Below are positions 29,839 through 35,780 of a stretch of DNA of 46,199 nucleotides, piece after piece; within the stretch, counting starts at the first letter, position 1, and each line of letters opens with the position of its first letter. The notes beneath the pieces were generated by a model that did not search any database, had not been told where the DNA came from, and worked only from the letters and a program-made list of their open reading frames with translations. This DNA comes from a virus, in IMG/VR virus record IMGVR_UViG_3300023174_000268, positions 1 through 46,199 of that record; one strand, written 5' to 3'. The translations under genes and the position numbers were made by a program.

Positions 29839-30597
29839 ATGCCAAATTGGGTATATAACACTTTGACCATACAAGGTCCAAAGTCAGAAGTAGATTATAT
29901 CAAAGATAAGTTAAATCAGCCATACAAGGTATTACATGATAGTTGGAATCCTAAGACTAATGAAATGGAAGTATCTGAAACTGTTTATTCCGCCCCTGTT
30001 TTTGCATTTTGGAATATCCACTCTCCATTAGAAGACGGTATCACAATGGAAGAATATGTTCAGCAACCTGACCGTTCAGGTGTTGATACAAATGACCCTC
30101 AGTGGTTTGCTAAGTCTGTTGCTTTTGCTAAAACTCAGAAAGATTGGTATTCATGGAATACAACTAACTGGGGAACTAAATGGGATGTAGCCGTATCAGA
30201 CGGTGATGAGTATCCTGATACTGAATTACTTGAATATGAATCAAAAGGTGATGATAACTGGCTAGTATATAAATATAATACTGCATGGTCTCCTGCTGTA
30301 ACTATCTTAACTAAACTATCTAATCTTGTTCCTAACTGCCTGCTTACATTAGAGTTTGAGGAAGAGACAGGTTGGGGTGGGGAATATGAGATTGTCCGTG
30401 GTGAAGTAAAGGAACTCTTAGAATATGAGAACCGTTGTTCTGAATGTGACTCATATAACACAGTAGAGTATTGCGAAGATGACTGCGGTGAATTCTGCTC
30501 AGAATGTAATTATGGTTCTTGGCAGGATGAAGAGGCTATGGCAAAATGTCAGACCCATAAGATATACTTAAAGACTACAGAAAAGGCGGAAGTATAA
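29839..30597 (+). CDS. Api92-like protein with ferredoxin-like domain and zinc tail (252 aa)
   Basis: MPNWVYNTLTIQGPKSEVDY, FAFWNIHSPLE, WYSWNTTNWGTKWDV, WSPAVTILTKLS and EEETGWGGEYEI are typical of the Api92-like ferredoxin-fold family of phages and plasmids. Its C-terminus adds a cysteine-rich zinc segment (RCSECDSYNTVEYCEDDCGE, then FCSECNYG), with seven cysteines. Role unknown; an anti-defence or replication-associated role is only speculation. Confidence 0.8.
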   Translation: MPNWVYNTLTIQGPKSEVDYIKDKLNQPYKVLHDSWNPKTNEMEVSETVYSAPVFAFWNIHSPLEDGITMEEYVQQPDRSGVDTNDPQWFAKSVAFAKTQKDWYSWNTTNWGTKWDVAVSDGDEYPDTELLEYESKGDDNWLVYKYNTAWSPAVTILTKLSNLVPNCLLTLEFEEETGWGGEYEIVRGEVKELLEYENRCSECDSYNTVEYCEDDCGEFCSECNYGSWQDEEAMAKCQTHKIYLKTTEKAEV

Positions 30598-30815
30598 TGG
30601 CGGAACTATTTATAGATACGGTAGCAGAGCACATTACAGGTGCAATGCAACAGGAAATTGGCGAAGAACTATTTGACCAATGGTCCAATAAAAATTGTGA
30701 TGAGGGTCCTGAATATGCTGAATATGAATTTATGCAGTATGCTTCACCTGAGTTAAAGCAACAGTACAACGTGTACTATGGATATACAGAAAAGGATGAG
30801 TACTACTTATGTTAG
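30597..30815 (+). CDS. Unknown small acidic protein (72 aa)
   Basis: Acidic and tyrosine-rich (DEGPEYAEYEFMQYASPELK). Starts at the last base of the Api92-like gene's stop (TAATG). Function unknown. Confidence 0.55.
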   Translation: MAELFIDTVAEHITGAMQQEIGEELFDQWSNKNCDEGPEYAEYEFMQYASPELKQQYNVYYGYTEKDEYYLC

Positions 30816-30991
30816 GATATACTGAATCAGATCTAAATAGAATGATTAATGCTGTACATGATTCAAAGCTTTTTTATCTTCGGACCCCGTCCGATTTAAT
30901 GGATAAGACAGAACTAAGGAATGATTTAGAAATGGCTGTTAGTTTCTTACAAGGCCTATGGGCGGAGGGTTATTTTGACCACACCGACTAA
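30809..30991 (+). CDS. Unknown small helical protein (60 aa)
   Basis: YTESDLNRMINAVHDSKLFY, then LRNDLEMAVSFLQGLWAEG. Overlaps both neighbours. No family recognised. Confidence 0.55.
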   Translation: MLGYTESDLNRMINAVHDSKLFYLRTPSDLMDKTELRNDLEMAVSFLQGLWAEGYFDHTD

Positions 30992-31190
30992 ATCATCTTA
31001 TTTTATAGAATATATGAAATTACATAAGTTATCTTTAATCCAAGATATTGAATCAATTGAGGAGCATGAGGTAACAAATGAGGGATATCCAAAAGAATAT
31101 CTTCAAGGAGCAATTGCTTGTATGGACCATTTATTGTCAGTGGCAACTGATATAATGAATGAAACTAACGAAAGGTATAACAATGAATAA
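30975..31190 (+). CDS. Unknown small helical protein (71 aa, TTG start)
   Basis: Starts at TTG after GGAGG. Its last 19 codons encode the next promoter and the AACGAAAGG leader (LSVATDIMNETNERYNNE), so coding and regulation overlap. Function unknown. Confidence 0.5.
   Translation: MTTPTKSSYFIEYMKLHKLSLIQDIESIEEHEVTNEGYPKEYLQGAIACMDHLLSVATDIMNETNERYNNE
31135..31156 (+). promoter_or_regulatory. Intragenic TGTCAG-N10-TATAAT promoter
   Basis: Lies in the last codons of the 71-residue gene, extended -10 (TGA). CTAACGAAAGG follows. Confidence 0.7.
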
Positions 31191-31488
31191 TGAAGACATT
31201 GGGCTCCCGCCCCATTTGCAACGCATGGTAAACCTTGACATGGACGGAGCAGACATAATGCACGGCGAACTAAAGGTCCTTATGCTAGAAGCAGAACAAG
31301 AACTAGAACGTGCCCAACAAATTGAAAAAGAATCAGGCGAAGCCATAGATTCTATGGAACGCAAATATTGGGAAGGCGTCCTTGAAACATATGGAGAACT
31401 ATATGGTCTTACGTATGACATAGCATTTGCTAAGAATGATAAGATACTTAGAGATATTAAGGAGAACCTAAATGAAGGCAGAGGATAA
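31183..31488 (+). CDS. Helical acidic protein (101 aa)
   Basis: ATG 31183 after AACGAAAGG. LMLEAEQELERAQQIEKESG and the following helix predict a coiled coil. The end overlaps the next gene by 17 bp. Function unknown. Confidence 0.6.
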   Translation: MNNEDIGLPPHLQRMVNLDMDGADIMHGELKVLMLEAEQELERAQQIEKESGEAIDSMERKYWEGVLETYGELYGLTYDIAFAKNDKILRDIKENLNEGRG

Positions 31489-31789
31489 AGATAAACTAAA
31501 CGAATGTTTAAAGATTCTTGATACCACCGACCTTGGGTTATCCATGGTATGGCTATGGACATGGTCGACTATTAATAACATAATGGAAGATGAGACCTAC
31601 AAGGTCAAAGTAACACAGGACCAGATGTGGGACAACCTCTGTGAGGCCGTGCAGGCGGGCCAGGGCTTCTCTCTGGAGTACGGGGCGGAACAGCACCAAG
31701 AAGAGGTACAAGACTGGATGTTAAGCAGGGACTACATTGTGGATACAATGTTTGAGGATGACGAGGAGGACGAAGATGCAACAGACTGA
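31472..31789 (+). CDS. Acidic protein (105 aa)
   Basis: Begins KAEDKDKLNECLKILDTTD; the end is highly acidic (MFEDDEEDEDATD). Tryptophan-rich middle (MVWLWTWSTINN). No family recognised. The charge could suit a DNA-mimic role, but this is a guess. Confidence 0.6.
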   Translation: MKAEDKDKLNECLKILDTTDLGLSMVWLWTWSTINNIMEDETYKVKVTQDQMWDNLCEAVQAGQGFSLEYGAEQHQEEVQDWMLSRDYIVDTMFEDDEEDEDATD

Positions 31790-31928
31790 TAATCATATCA
31801 ATACAGAACTTAGTAAGGCCCAAGCCTTGCTATGGTCTGGATCTTTACATGAGGTAGATGAAGCACATAATATTATATCTAATCTAATTAAAGATCGTAT
31901 GGGGAAGGCTGAGGGGACAAATGTCTGA
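31776..31928 (+). CDS. Small helical protein (50 aa)
   Basis: ATG 31776 after AGGAGG, within the acidic end of the previous gene. NTELSKAQALLWSGSLHEVD, then NIISNLIKDRMGK. Function unknown. Confidence 0.55.
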   Translation: MQQTDNHINTELSKAQALLWSGSLHEVDEAHNIISNLIKDRMGKAEGTNV

Positions 31929-32154
31929 TTACGTACCAAGTTTAGAAATCCTGGAAGTTAATTACTCATGTTCACCTGGAGGTATAGATATGTTTGAAGT
32001 ATATGATAAATCTAATATACCTTTAGATATCCCAATATATGAGACAGAGTCATTGACTGAAGCAGTCCTATTCTGTTACAATCTAGGTAAGGACTTTACT
32101 GTTCGCACATATGCTGAATGGGAAGAAAGGGAATCCTTATATGCCTCTGTATAG
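31921..32154 (+). CDS. Unknown small protein (77 aa)
   Basis: YSCSPGGIDMFEVYDKSNIP, then EAVLFCYNLGKDFTVRTYAE. Predicted alpha/beta. Overlaps the previous gene by 8 bp and the next by 14 bp. Confidence 0.55.
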   Translation: MSDYVPSLEILEVNYSCSPGGIDMFEVYDKSNIPLDIPIYETESLTEAVLFCYNLGKDFTVRTYAEWEERESLYASV

Positions 32155-32341
32155 AGTGTTTGGTACCAAGTTTACAAATTACTACACCATTGTTTCCGCC
32201 ACCGACGAATACCAGGCAGCGGAGCTTGCTAATGCACGTCCACTGATCGAATGGGATGAAATCCCAACCGATGATGTGGTTGAAGCTACAGACGTATTCT
32301 TAGATGAAGATACGTTGATCAATCTAGAAGGCGGACTGTAA
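32141..32341 (+). CDS. Unknown small acidic protein (66 aa)
   Basis: PLYRVFGTKFTNYYTIVSAT, then DEYQAAELANARP; acidic end. The start is ATG 32141 after AAAGGGAA. Function unknown. Confidence 0.55.
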   Translation: MPLYRVFGTKFTNYYTIVSATDEYQAAELANARPLIEWDEIPTDDVVEATDVFLDEDTLINLEGGL

Positions 32342-32342
32342 G

Positions 32343-32389
32343 GGCCGAGCTTGGCCGTTACGGGGGTATTTACAAAATCGTGGGTATCC
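32343..32389. repeat. Intergenic cassette copy h (degenerate)
   Basis: GGGCCGAGCTTGGCCG stem, TTACG, 16 bp, then CGTGGGTAT in place of CCCTGAAAT. ATCCGATATACT follows and may be a promoter for the Lsr2-like gene without a clear TGTCAG. Confidence 0.5.
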
Positions 32390-32430
32390 GATATACTGAA
32401 TATAAAGATCTCTTGAAAGGGGATAATCAA

Positions 32431-32577
32431 ATGGCAACAAAGCGTGAGTTCTTAAAGTCACAAGGCATTACTGTTGGTAAGCGTGGTCGCTTCTCAGCTG
32501 CAGCAGTCAAGGCAATCTCAGATGCCCAAACAAGTGGGGTAACATTCGAGGCGGAATCAAAGGCACCAAAGAAGTAA
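32431..32577 (+). CDS. Lsr2 C-terminal-domain-like DNA-binding miniprotein (48 aa)
   Basis: REFLKSQGITVGKRGRFSAA, then AVKAISDAQ aligns by eye with the DNA-binding domain of actinobacterial Lsr2 (xxWARxxGxxVxxRGRIPxxVxxAYxAA), including the RGR minor-groove hook (residues 18-20). The N-terminal oligomerisation domain of Lsr2 is absent. It may bind AT-rich DNA without bridging and so relieve host xenogeneic silencing, or coat phage DNA; this is inference. GAAAGGGG precedes the ATG. Confidence 0.65.
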   Translation: MATKREFLKSQGITVGKRGRFSAAAVKAISDAQTSGVTFEAESKAPKK

Positions 32578-32611
32578 CTAATCTATTGTATGATCATGAG
32601 GGGCTGGCGAA

Positions 32612-32633
32612 TGTCAGCCCTTCGTGCTATAAT
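32612..32633 (+). promoter_or_regulatory. TGTCAG-N10-TATAAT promoter
   Basis: Last promoter of the rightward series, extended -10 (TGC). CATAGGAAAGG leads into the 135-residue gene. Confidence 0.75.
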
Positions 32634-32657
32634 CAAAGGTCATAGGAAAGGCGGAAT

Positions 32658-33065
32658 ATGAAAACCAAAGAAGAGCAAATCGGAGAACTTCTAGCAAACT
32701 CAGTAGAAGACCATTTCTTCAATCCTGCCGCTTTAGGCAGGTATCTGGCAGACCAACCTACATACACCCTAGACCGTATTATGGAGGTAGTAGCGTGGGT
32801 AATCGAAAAGCAGGCAAGACGATATGACCGTGAGGTAGAAACAGGCGGTCAGGTATCAGAGGGTCTAGCAATAGCCCATAAACTAGATACAGTTATTGAC
32901 AAGATAAAGATAAGTAATGACTTCAAAAATATCAATCTACCTATCACACCAAAAGAACGGGCGGAATTCATAAAATCCCTACCCAAAGAACAAGAGAAAT
33001 CATATAGATACTCTTGGCTACATGAAACTAATAATCAATCTAATATAGTCCAAGCAACTATCTAA
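32658..33065 (+). CDS. Unknown helical protein (135 aa)
   Basis: Helical throughout: EEQIGELLANSVEDHFFNPA, DRIMEVVAWVIEKQARRYD, then KSLPKEQEKSYRYSW. No cysteine. Last gene of the rightward block, right before the DnaA-box region, so a replication-linked role is possible by position only. Confidence 0.6.
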   Translation: MKTKEEQIGELLANSVEDHFFNPAALGRYLADQPTYTLDRIMEVVAWVIEKQARRYDREVETGGQVSEGLAIAHKLDTVIDKIKISNDFKNINLPITPKERAEFIKSLPKEQEKSYRYSWLHETNNQSNIVQATI

Positions 33066-33082
33066 TCTAATATAGCCCAAAG

Positions 33083-33125
33083 TTATCCACATCCTAATCC
33101 ACAGGGTGTGGATATTTTTGTGGAA
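33083..33125. promoter_or_regulatory. DnaA-box cluster
   Basis: One perfect box (TTATCCACA), two boxes with one mismatch (TAATCCACA; TGTGGATAT on the other strand) and a partial fourth. Boxes of this type bind bacterial DnaA. Confidence 0.55.
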
Positions 33126-33131
33126 AAAATG

Positions 33132-33179
33132 TGGGCCGAATATCCCCTTTACGGAGCTATATAAAAAATCCCTCAAATT
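33132..33179. repeat. Intergenic cassette copy i
   Basis: GGGCCGAATATCCCC, TTACG, 16 bp, CCCTCAAAT (one mismatch). No TGTCRG promoter follows, so this copy is not tied to rightward transcription. Confidence 0.6.
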
Positions 33180-33300
33180 CTAGAATAAAGTATATCTAAT
33201 CTAATATAATGTATATGGAATTATATAAAACATATATCTAATCTGGCATAATATACCCAGAATATAGGCAAATTTTCTCTATAAAATCTATTGACAATGT

Positions 33301-33349
33301 GGGCAAAATATGCCATTTACGAGGCTATTGACAGAATCCCTGAAATATG
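33301..33349. repeat. Intergenic cassette copy j
   Basis: GGGCAAAATATGCC stem, TTACG, 16 bp, CCCTGAAAT. Like copy i it lies in the candidate origin with no promoter after it. Confidence 0.6.
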
Positions 33350-33576
33350 ATAGGCATATGGGGTCTATGTGGGGCAAAATGGATTACGATGGGGCAAAGT
33401 GGAGGGCTGTCCAATTACACATATAATTAATTAGATATAATATAGTAATAATTAGTAGTAAATTAGTAGTATATATTCTGCTACATCATCTCTAGAATAT
33501 GCCAAATAAGGCTCTAGGAGGCTATTAGAGAGATGTTTAAACGAGGGGGGATATAGGAGGTAATACCTATTGTGCT

Positions 33577-33759
33577 CTATTTACAGGAGATGCAGTAATA
33601 TGGAGCACGTAGGTTATCTTGACTGACATATCCTGATCTAGCACATTTGGAGCAAGTAACTTTAATTAGATCTGACTCTGCTATATCAAGCTTAAATGAT
33701 CTTGTATAGTATAGCTTGGTTATATACCATGTAATGGCTATTAGTGATAGTTCTATCAT
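33577..33759 (-). CDS. Membrane-anchored zinc ribbon (60 aa)
   Basis: N-terminal hydrophobic helix (IELSLIAITWYITKLYY), then CSKCARSGYVSQDNL and YCISC, two CxxC pairs. AAAGGCGGG precedes the ATG. It is the last gene of a leftward unit with the SpeD-like gene. Confidence 0.6.
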   Translation of the reverse strand: MIELSLIAITWYITKLYYTRSFKLDIAESDLIKVTCSKCARSGYVSQDNLRAPYYCISCK

Positions 33760-33771
33760 TGTTCCCGCCTT

Positions 33772-34263
33772 TCAACAATTATGAGTGCATCCACAATCTG
33801 GACACTCTCCACCTGGAGCAGCATTACAATCATCGCACCAGTCTGGTGGATTTTGCTTATATCCTGGTATTTTTGCTTCAGTCATAATTTGCCCTTCCGC
33901 CTCTATCTTGAATCCGTTTTCTCTATCAAATAGTATGTAATCTAAGGTATCTACATCAAAGGTTTCTTTGAACTTGGATAATACTTTATTTAATTCTAGT
34001 TGACCACAAGTATATAGATCAAATTGGATTAACCCTGGTCTTACCTCATCCCATATATGGAAAGCTATATGGCTAGTTTCTATCATTACTATTCCTGTTA
34101 GCCCTCGATTCCCCTCCACATTTACATATGAGGCAAATGGTCCTTTAATGATCTTCATGTCGATGGAATCGACTAAATTGATCAGGAAGTCTATGCCTTC
34201 TTTTTCGGACTTCACTGGGTTATGTATCTTAGCGTTAACTAGTAGGTGTTTATGGTATATCAT
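33772..34263 (-). CDS. speD: SpeD-like S-adenosylmethionine decarboxylase homologue (163 aa)
   Basis: The core GNRGLTGIVMIETSHIAFHI, then WDEVRPGLIQFDLYTCG aligns by eye with bacterial SpeD (ESHIAIHTWPE, DVFTCG): Ser64 would become the pyruvoyl group, with His65, His69 and Cys86 in place. The residue before the serine is Thr instead of the usual Glu. After the about 125-residue fold comes a cysteine-rich tail (WCDDCNAAPGGECPDCGC, then THNC) with seven cysteines, absent from ordinary SpeD. It may make decarboxylated SAM for polyamines; some phage and CPR SpeD homologues are instead arginine or ornithine decarboxylases. It overlaps the upstream gene by ATGA. Confidence 0.75.
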   Translation of the reverse strand: MIYHKHLLVNAKIHNPVKSEKEGIDFLINLVDSIDMKIIKGPFASYVNVEGNRGLTGIVMIETSHIAFHIWDEVRPGLIQFDLYTCGQLELNKVLSKFKETFDVDTLDYILFDRENGFKIEAEGQIMTEAKIPGYKQNPPDWCDDCNAAPGGECPDCGCTHNC

Positions 34264-34481
34264 TTAATTGGTCCCCTAAATGGAGTTATTCTACTTCTTG
34301 GACTATCTTTATAGCCCATGTCAAAATCTTTTAGTTCATCGTAGCCGTAGCCAGATTGATTTAGATCAGGTTGGGGATTGGGCATATCATCACCCATAGA
34401 TCTACATACTATGCATGTAACTTGACCATCAAGGTCTAGTTGAAAGTCGCAGCCATAATTAATGCATAGAGGATGAGTCAT
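34260..34481 (-). CDS. Cysteine-containing small protein (73 aa)
   Basis: THPLCINYGCDFQLDLDGQV, then TCIVCRSMG: two cysteine pairs (C-x4-C and CxxC) as in a zinc ribbon, followed by a disordered acidic, proline-rich end. The ATG 34481 overlaps the previous stop (TAATG). Function unknown. Confidence 0.6.
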   Translation of the reverse strand: MTHPLCINYGCDFQLDLDGQVTCIVCRSMGDDMPNPQPDLNQSGYGYDELKDFDMGYKDSPRSRITPFRGPIK

Positions 34482-34690
34482 TAGTACCCTCCCAGACATT
34501 CATTACGAGTATGATATAGCCTTATCTTAGTTAGCATCTTCTTACTGAAAGCGTTTAATTCTTCTTCACATGCCCCGCATTTCATATCCCATTCCCCGCT
34601 AAAAAAGTCATACTTAGCACCCTTAAAATTGGCATACTTACGTGCCACAAAAGTAGCAAATGGATCAGGGATTTCAAGGCTCTGTATCAT
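34481..34690 (-). CDS. Small zinc-binding protein (69 aa), leaderless
   Basis: FFSGEWDMKCGACEEELNAF, then YHTRNEC gives CxxC and H-x4-C, a likely treble-clef-type zinc site; VARKYANFKG suggests nucleic-acid contact. TATAAT ends 6 nt before the ATG. First gene of the SpeD operon. Confidence 0.6.
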   Translation of the reverse strand: MIQSLEIPDPFATFVARKYANFKGAKYDFFSGEWDMKCGACEEELNAFSKKMLTKIRLYHTRNECLGGY

Positions 34691-34696
34691 ATAATC

Positions 34697-34725
34697 ATTA
34701 TACTATATCTGTCAGGTACTGACAA
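34697..34725 (-). promoter_or_regulatory. Leaderless promoter with overlapping TGTCAG palindrome
   Basis: TTGTCA (34725-34720), 17 bp and TATAAT (34702-34697) on the minus strand. TGTCAG-GTA-CTGACA (34710-34724) covers the spacer and part of the -35 box, so a regulator binding the TGTCAR half-site could block it. Confidence 0.65.
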
Positions 34726-34753
34726 GGGTGGGTTCTTACCGCCGACGGCTTCA

Positions 34754-34936
34754 CTATTCGTGCAATATATCATCATTCATCCATAGATTACCATGTATAA
34801 TACTGTATCTTAATTCTAGTTGACTAGAATGACATGATAGGCATTTAGGCTCAAAGTCTATCTCTCTAGATATCTCTACATAGAGTTCAGCTTTACATTT
34901 ACAAATAAAACTATATGTATAGTCTAGAACGGAACT
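34754..34936 (-). CDS. Zinc-ribbon frame without a canonical start
   Basis: An open frame on the minus strand reads FICKCKAELYVEISREIDFE, then PKCLSCHSSQLEL, a convincing CxC..CxxC ribbon, and ends in MNDDILHE. No ATG, GTG or TTG lies between the upstream in-frame stop and the motif. It overlaps the end of the previous gene. It could be a pseudogene, use a rare start, or hide a sequence error. Confidence 0.4.
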   Translation of the reverse strand, partial: SSVLDYTYSFICKCKAELYVEISREIDFEPKCLSCHSSQLELRYSIIHGNLWMNDDILHE

Positions 34937-35295
34937 TCACCTTTTTGTTTAGATATAGCAATCTCTTCTTTTGCCCACTCATTGATCTTATGCTCTGGGT
35001 CTTCTCTAAGCCATTGATCTTCCCATAAGCCCATAATAGACTTATTGCCAATATCGTCAAAATAATAACGTTTCTTCTCTGGGCTATATGTCCATCCATA
35101 CCAAGTATCACCCTCAGACCATGTTAGATTAGTTGGTTCTTCTTCCTCATATTCTTTCAATGCCCGTAGTAATTCATCATTTTCCCTTACGACGGTCTGG
35201 ATCGCCTCTCTGAGGCGCTTGGGACGCATAAGGTATTTCTCTACAAAATTAAATAACATGTTCTCTCTTTTCGCCGCACTTTTCTTCATCGTCAA
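34924..35295 (-). CDS. Unknown helical protein (121-123 aa)
   Basis: Basic helical start (RENMLFNFVEKYLMRPKRLR), then a charged coiled-coil-like helix and a Trp/Tyr-rich acidic middle (WSEGDTWYGWTYSPEKKRYY). No cysteine. The ATG at 35295 or 35289 lies inside the end of the upstream membrane-protein gene. Function unknown. Confidence 0.6.
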   Translation of the reverse strand: MTMKKSAAKRENMLFNFVEKYLMRPKRLREAIQTVVRENDELLRALKEYEEEEPTNLTWSEGDTWYGWTYSPEKKRYYFDDIGNKSIMGLWEDQWLREDPEHKINEWAKEEIAISKQKGEVPF

Positions 35296-35419
35296 TATCT
35301 TCCTCTAAATCAAAGTCATAATCAATATCTTTTAATTGATTAAAGGCATTATATGCAGCATACGCTGCTGCGCCAAGGGTAGCCAAAGCTGCTATAAATA
35401 CGATCATTTTTTTACTCAT
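35249..35419 (-). CDS. Single-pass membrane protein with acidic tail (56 aa)
   Basis: MSKKMIVFIAALATLGAAAY is one membrane helix; then a highly acidic segment (DYDFDLEEDIDDEE) and a charged end. GAGG precedes the ATG. Function unknown. Confidence 0.6.
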   Translation of the reverse strand: MSKKMIVFIAALATLGAAAYAAYNAFNQLKDIDYDFDLEEDIDDEEKCGEKREHVI

Positions 35420-35420
35420 G

Positions 35421-35651
35421 TTATTCCTCAAACGATGTTTGGGTAGTTGAAAGCAGATTATTGTATCTACGTTCCCAGGTCTCAGCCCTTTGTTCTGCAT
35501 CTAGCCATTTAGATTCTGACAAACGTGAATCTTCTTGAGCTTGAGTTAAAGACAAATGTATTAGATCTATTTCATCTTTTGGTCTTACGGTTGATTTGCC
35601 AAAAGTCATTCCTATAAAATATGCTGTCAAAATTAATAGTATATCCCACAT
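35421..35651 (-). CDS. Membrane-anchored coiled-coil protein (76 aa)
   Basis: N-terminal membrane segment (WDILLILTAYFIGMTFG), then a long charged helix (SLTQAQEDSRLSESKWLDAE, QRAETWERRYNN). The layout recalls inner-membrane spanin-like or lysis-accessory proteins, but a host without an outer membrane makes that uncertain. Confidence 0.6.
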   Translation of the reverse strand: MWDILLILTAYFIGMTFGKSTVRPKDEIDLIHLSLTQAQEDSRLSESKWLDAEQRAETWERRYNNLLSTTQTSFEE

Positions 35652-35675
35652 ATACACTTCTTTCTCTAGATACTA

Positions 35676-35705
35676 ATTATATAACACTGTCTAAGGTTTT
35701 GTCAA
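35676..35705 (-). promoter_or_regulatory. TTGACA-N18-TATAAT promoter
   Basis: Minus-strand TTGACA (35705-35700), 18 bp and TATAAT (35681-35676), embedded in the last codons of the 28-residue gene; drives the membrane-protein genes. Confidence 0.7.
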
Positions 35706-35763
35706 TAGCTTCGTCTAATGTAGTTGTGTGCTCTTTTGAACAGTTCCCGCAGTCTTTGCACAT
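35677..35763 (-). CDS. Cysteine-knuckle miniprotein (28 aa)
   Basis: MCKDCGNCSKEH gives CxxCxxC plus His at the very N-terminus, then a helical end that also encodes a promoter. TTGGAGAAGC precedes the ATG. It resembles other MCxxCGC-type starts in this window (36034-36189). Confidence 0.5.
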   Translation of the reverse strand: MCKDCGNCSKEHTTTLDEAIDKTLDSVI

Positions 35764-35780
35764 GCTTCTCCAATAAGGAT

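Larger units (their letters stand above)
33066..33576. other. Gene-free AT-rich region with DnaA-box cluster: candidate replication origin
   Basis: A 511-bp gap between converging transcription units. It starts with TTATCCACA (33083-33091), TAATCCACA, TGTGGATAT and TTGTGGAAA within about 45 bp, two cassette copies (33132-33179 and 33301-33349), then strongly AT-rich DNA with repeated ATCTAAT/TATAAT and TTAGTAGT motifs. No convincing frame was found. This is the usual layout of a DnaA-dependent origin: box cluster next to an easily melted region. Confidence 0.55.

Noticed and set aside
31605-31823. Proline-rich minus-strand frame in the acidic 105-residue gene
   Set aside because: A reflection of the high-GC codons of the sense gene; no start context.
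34911-35111. Hydrophobic frame inside the 34924-35295 gene
   Set aside because: It is fully contained in a better-supported frame and has no ribosome site.
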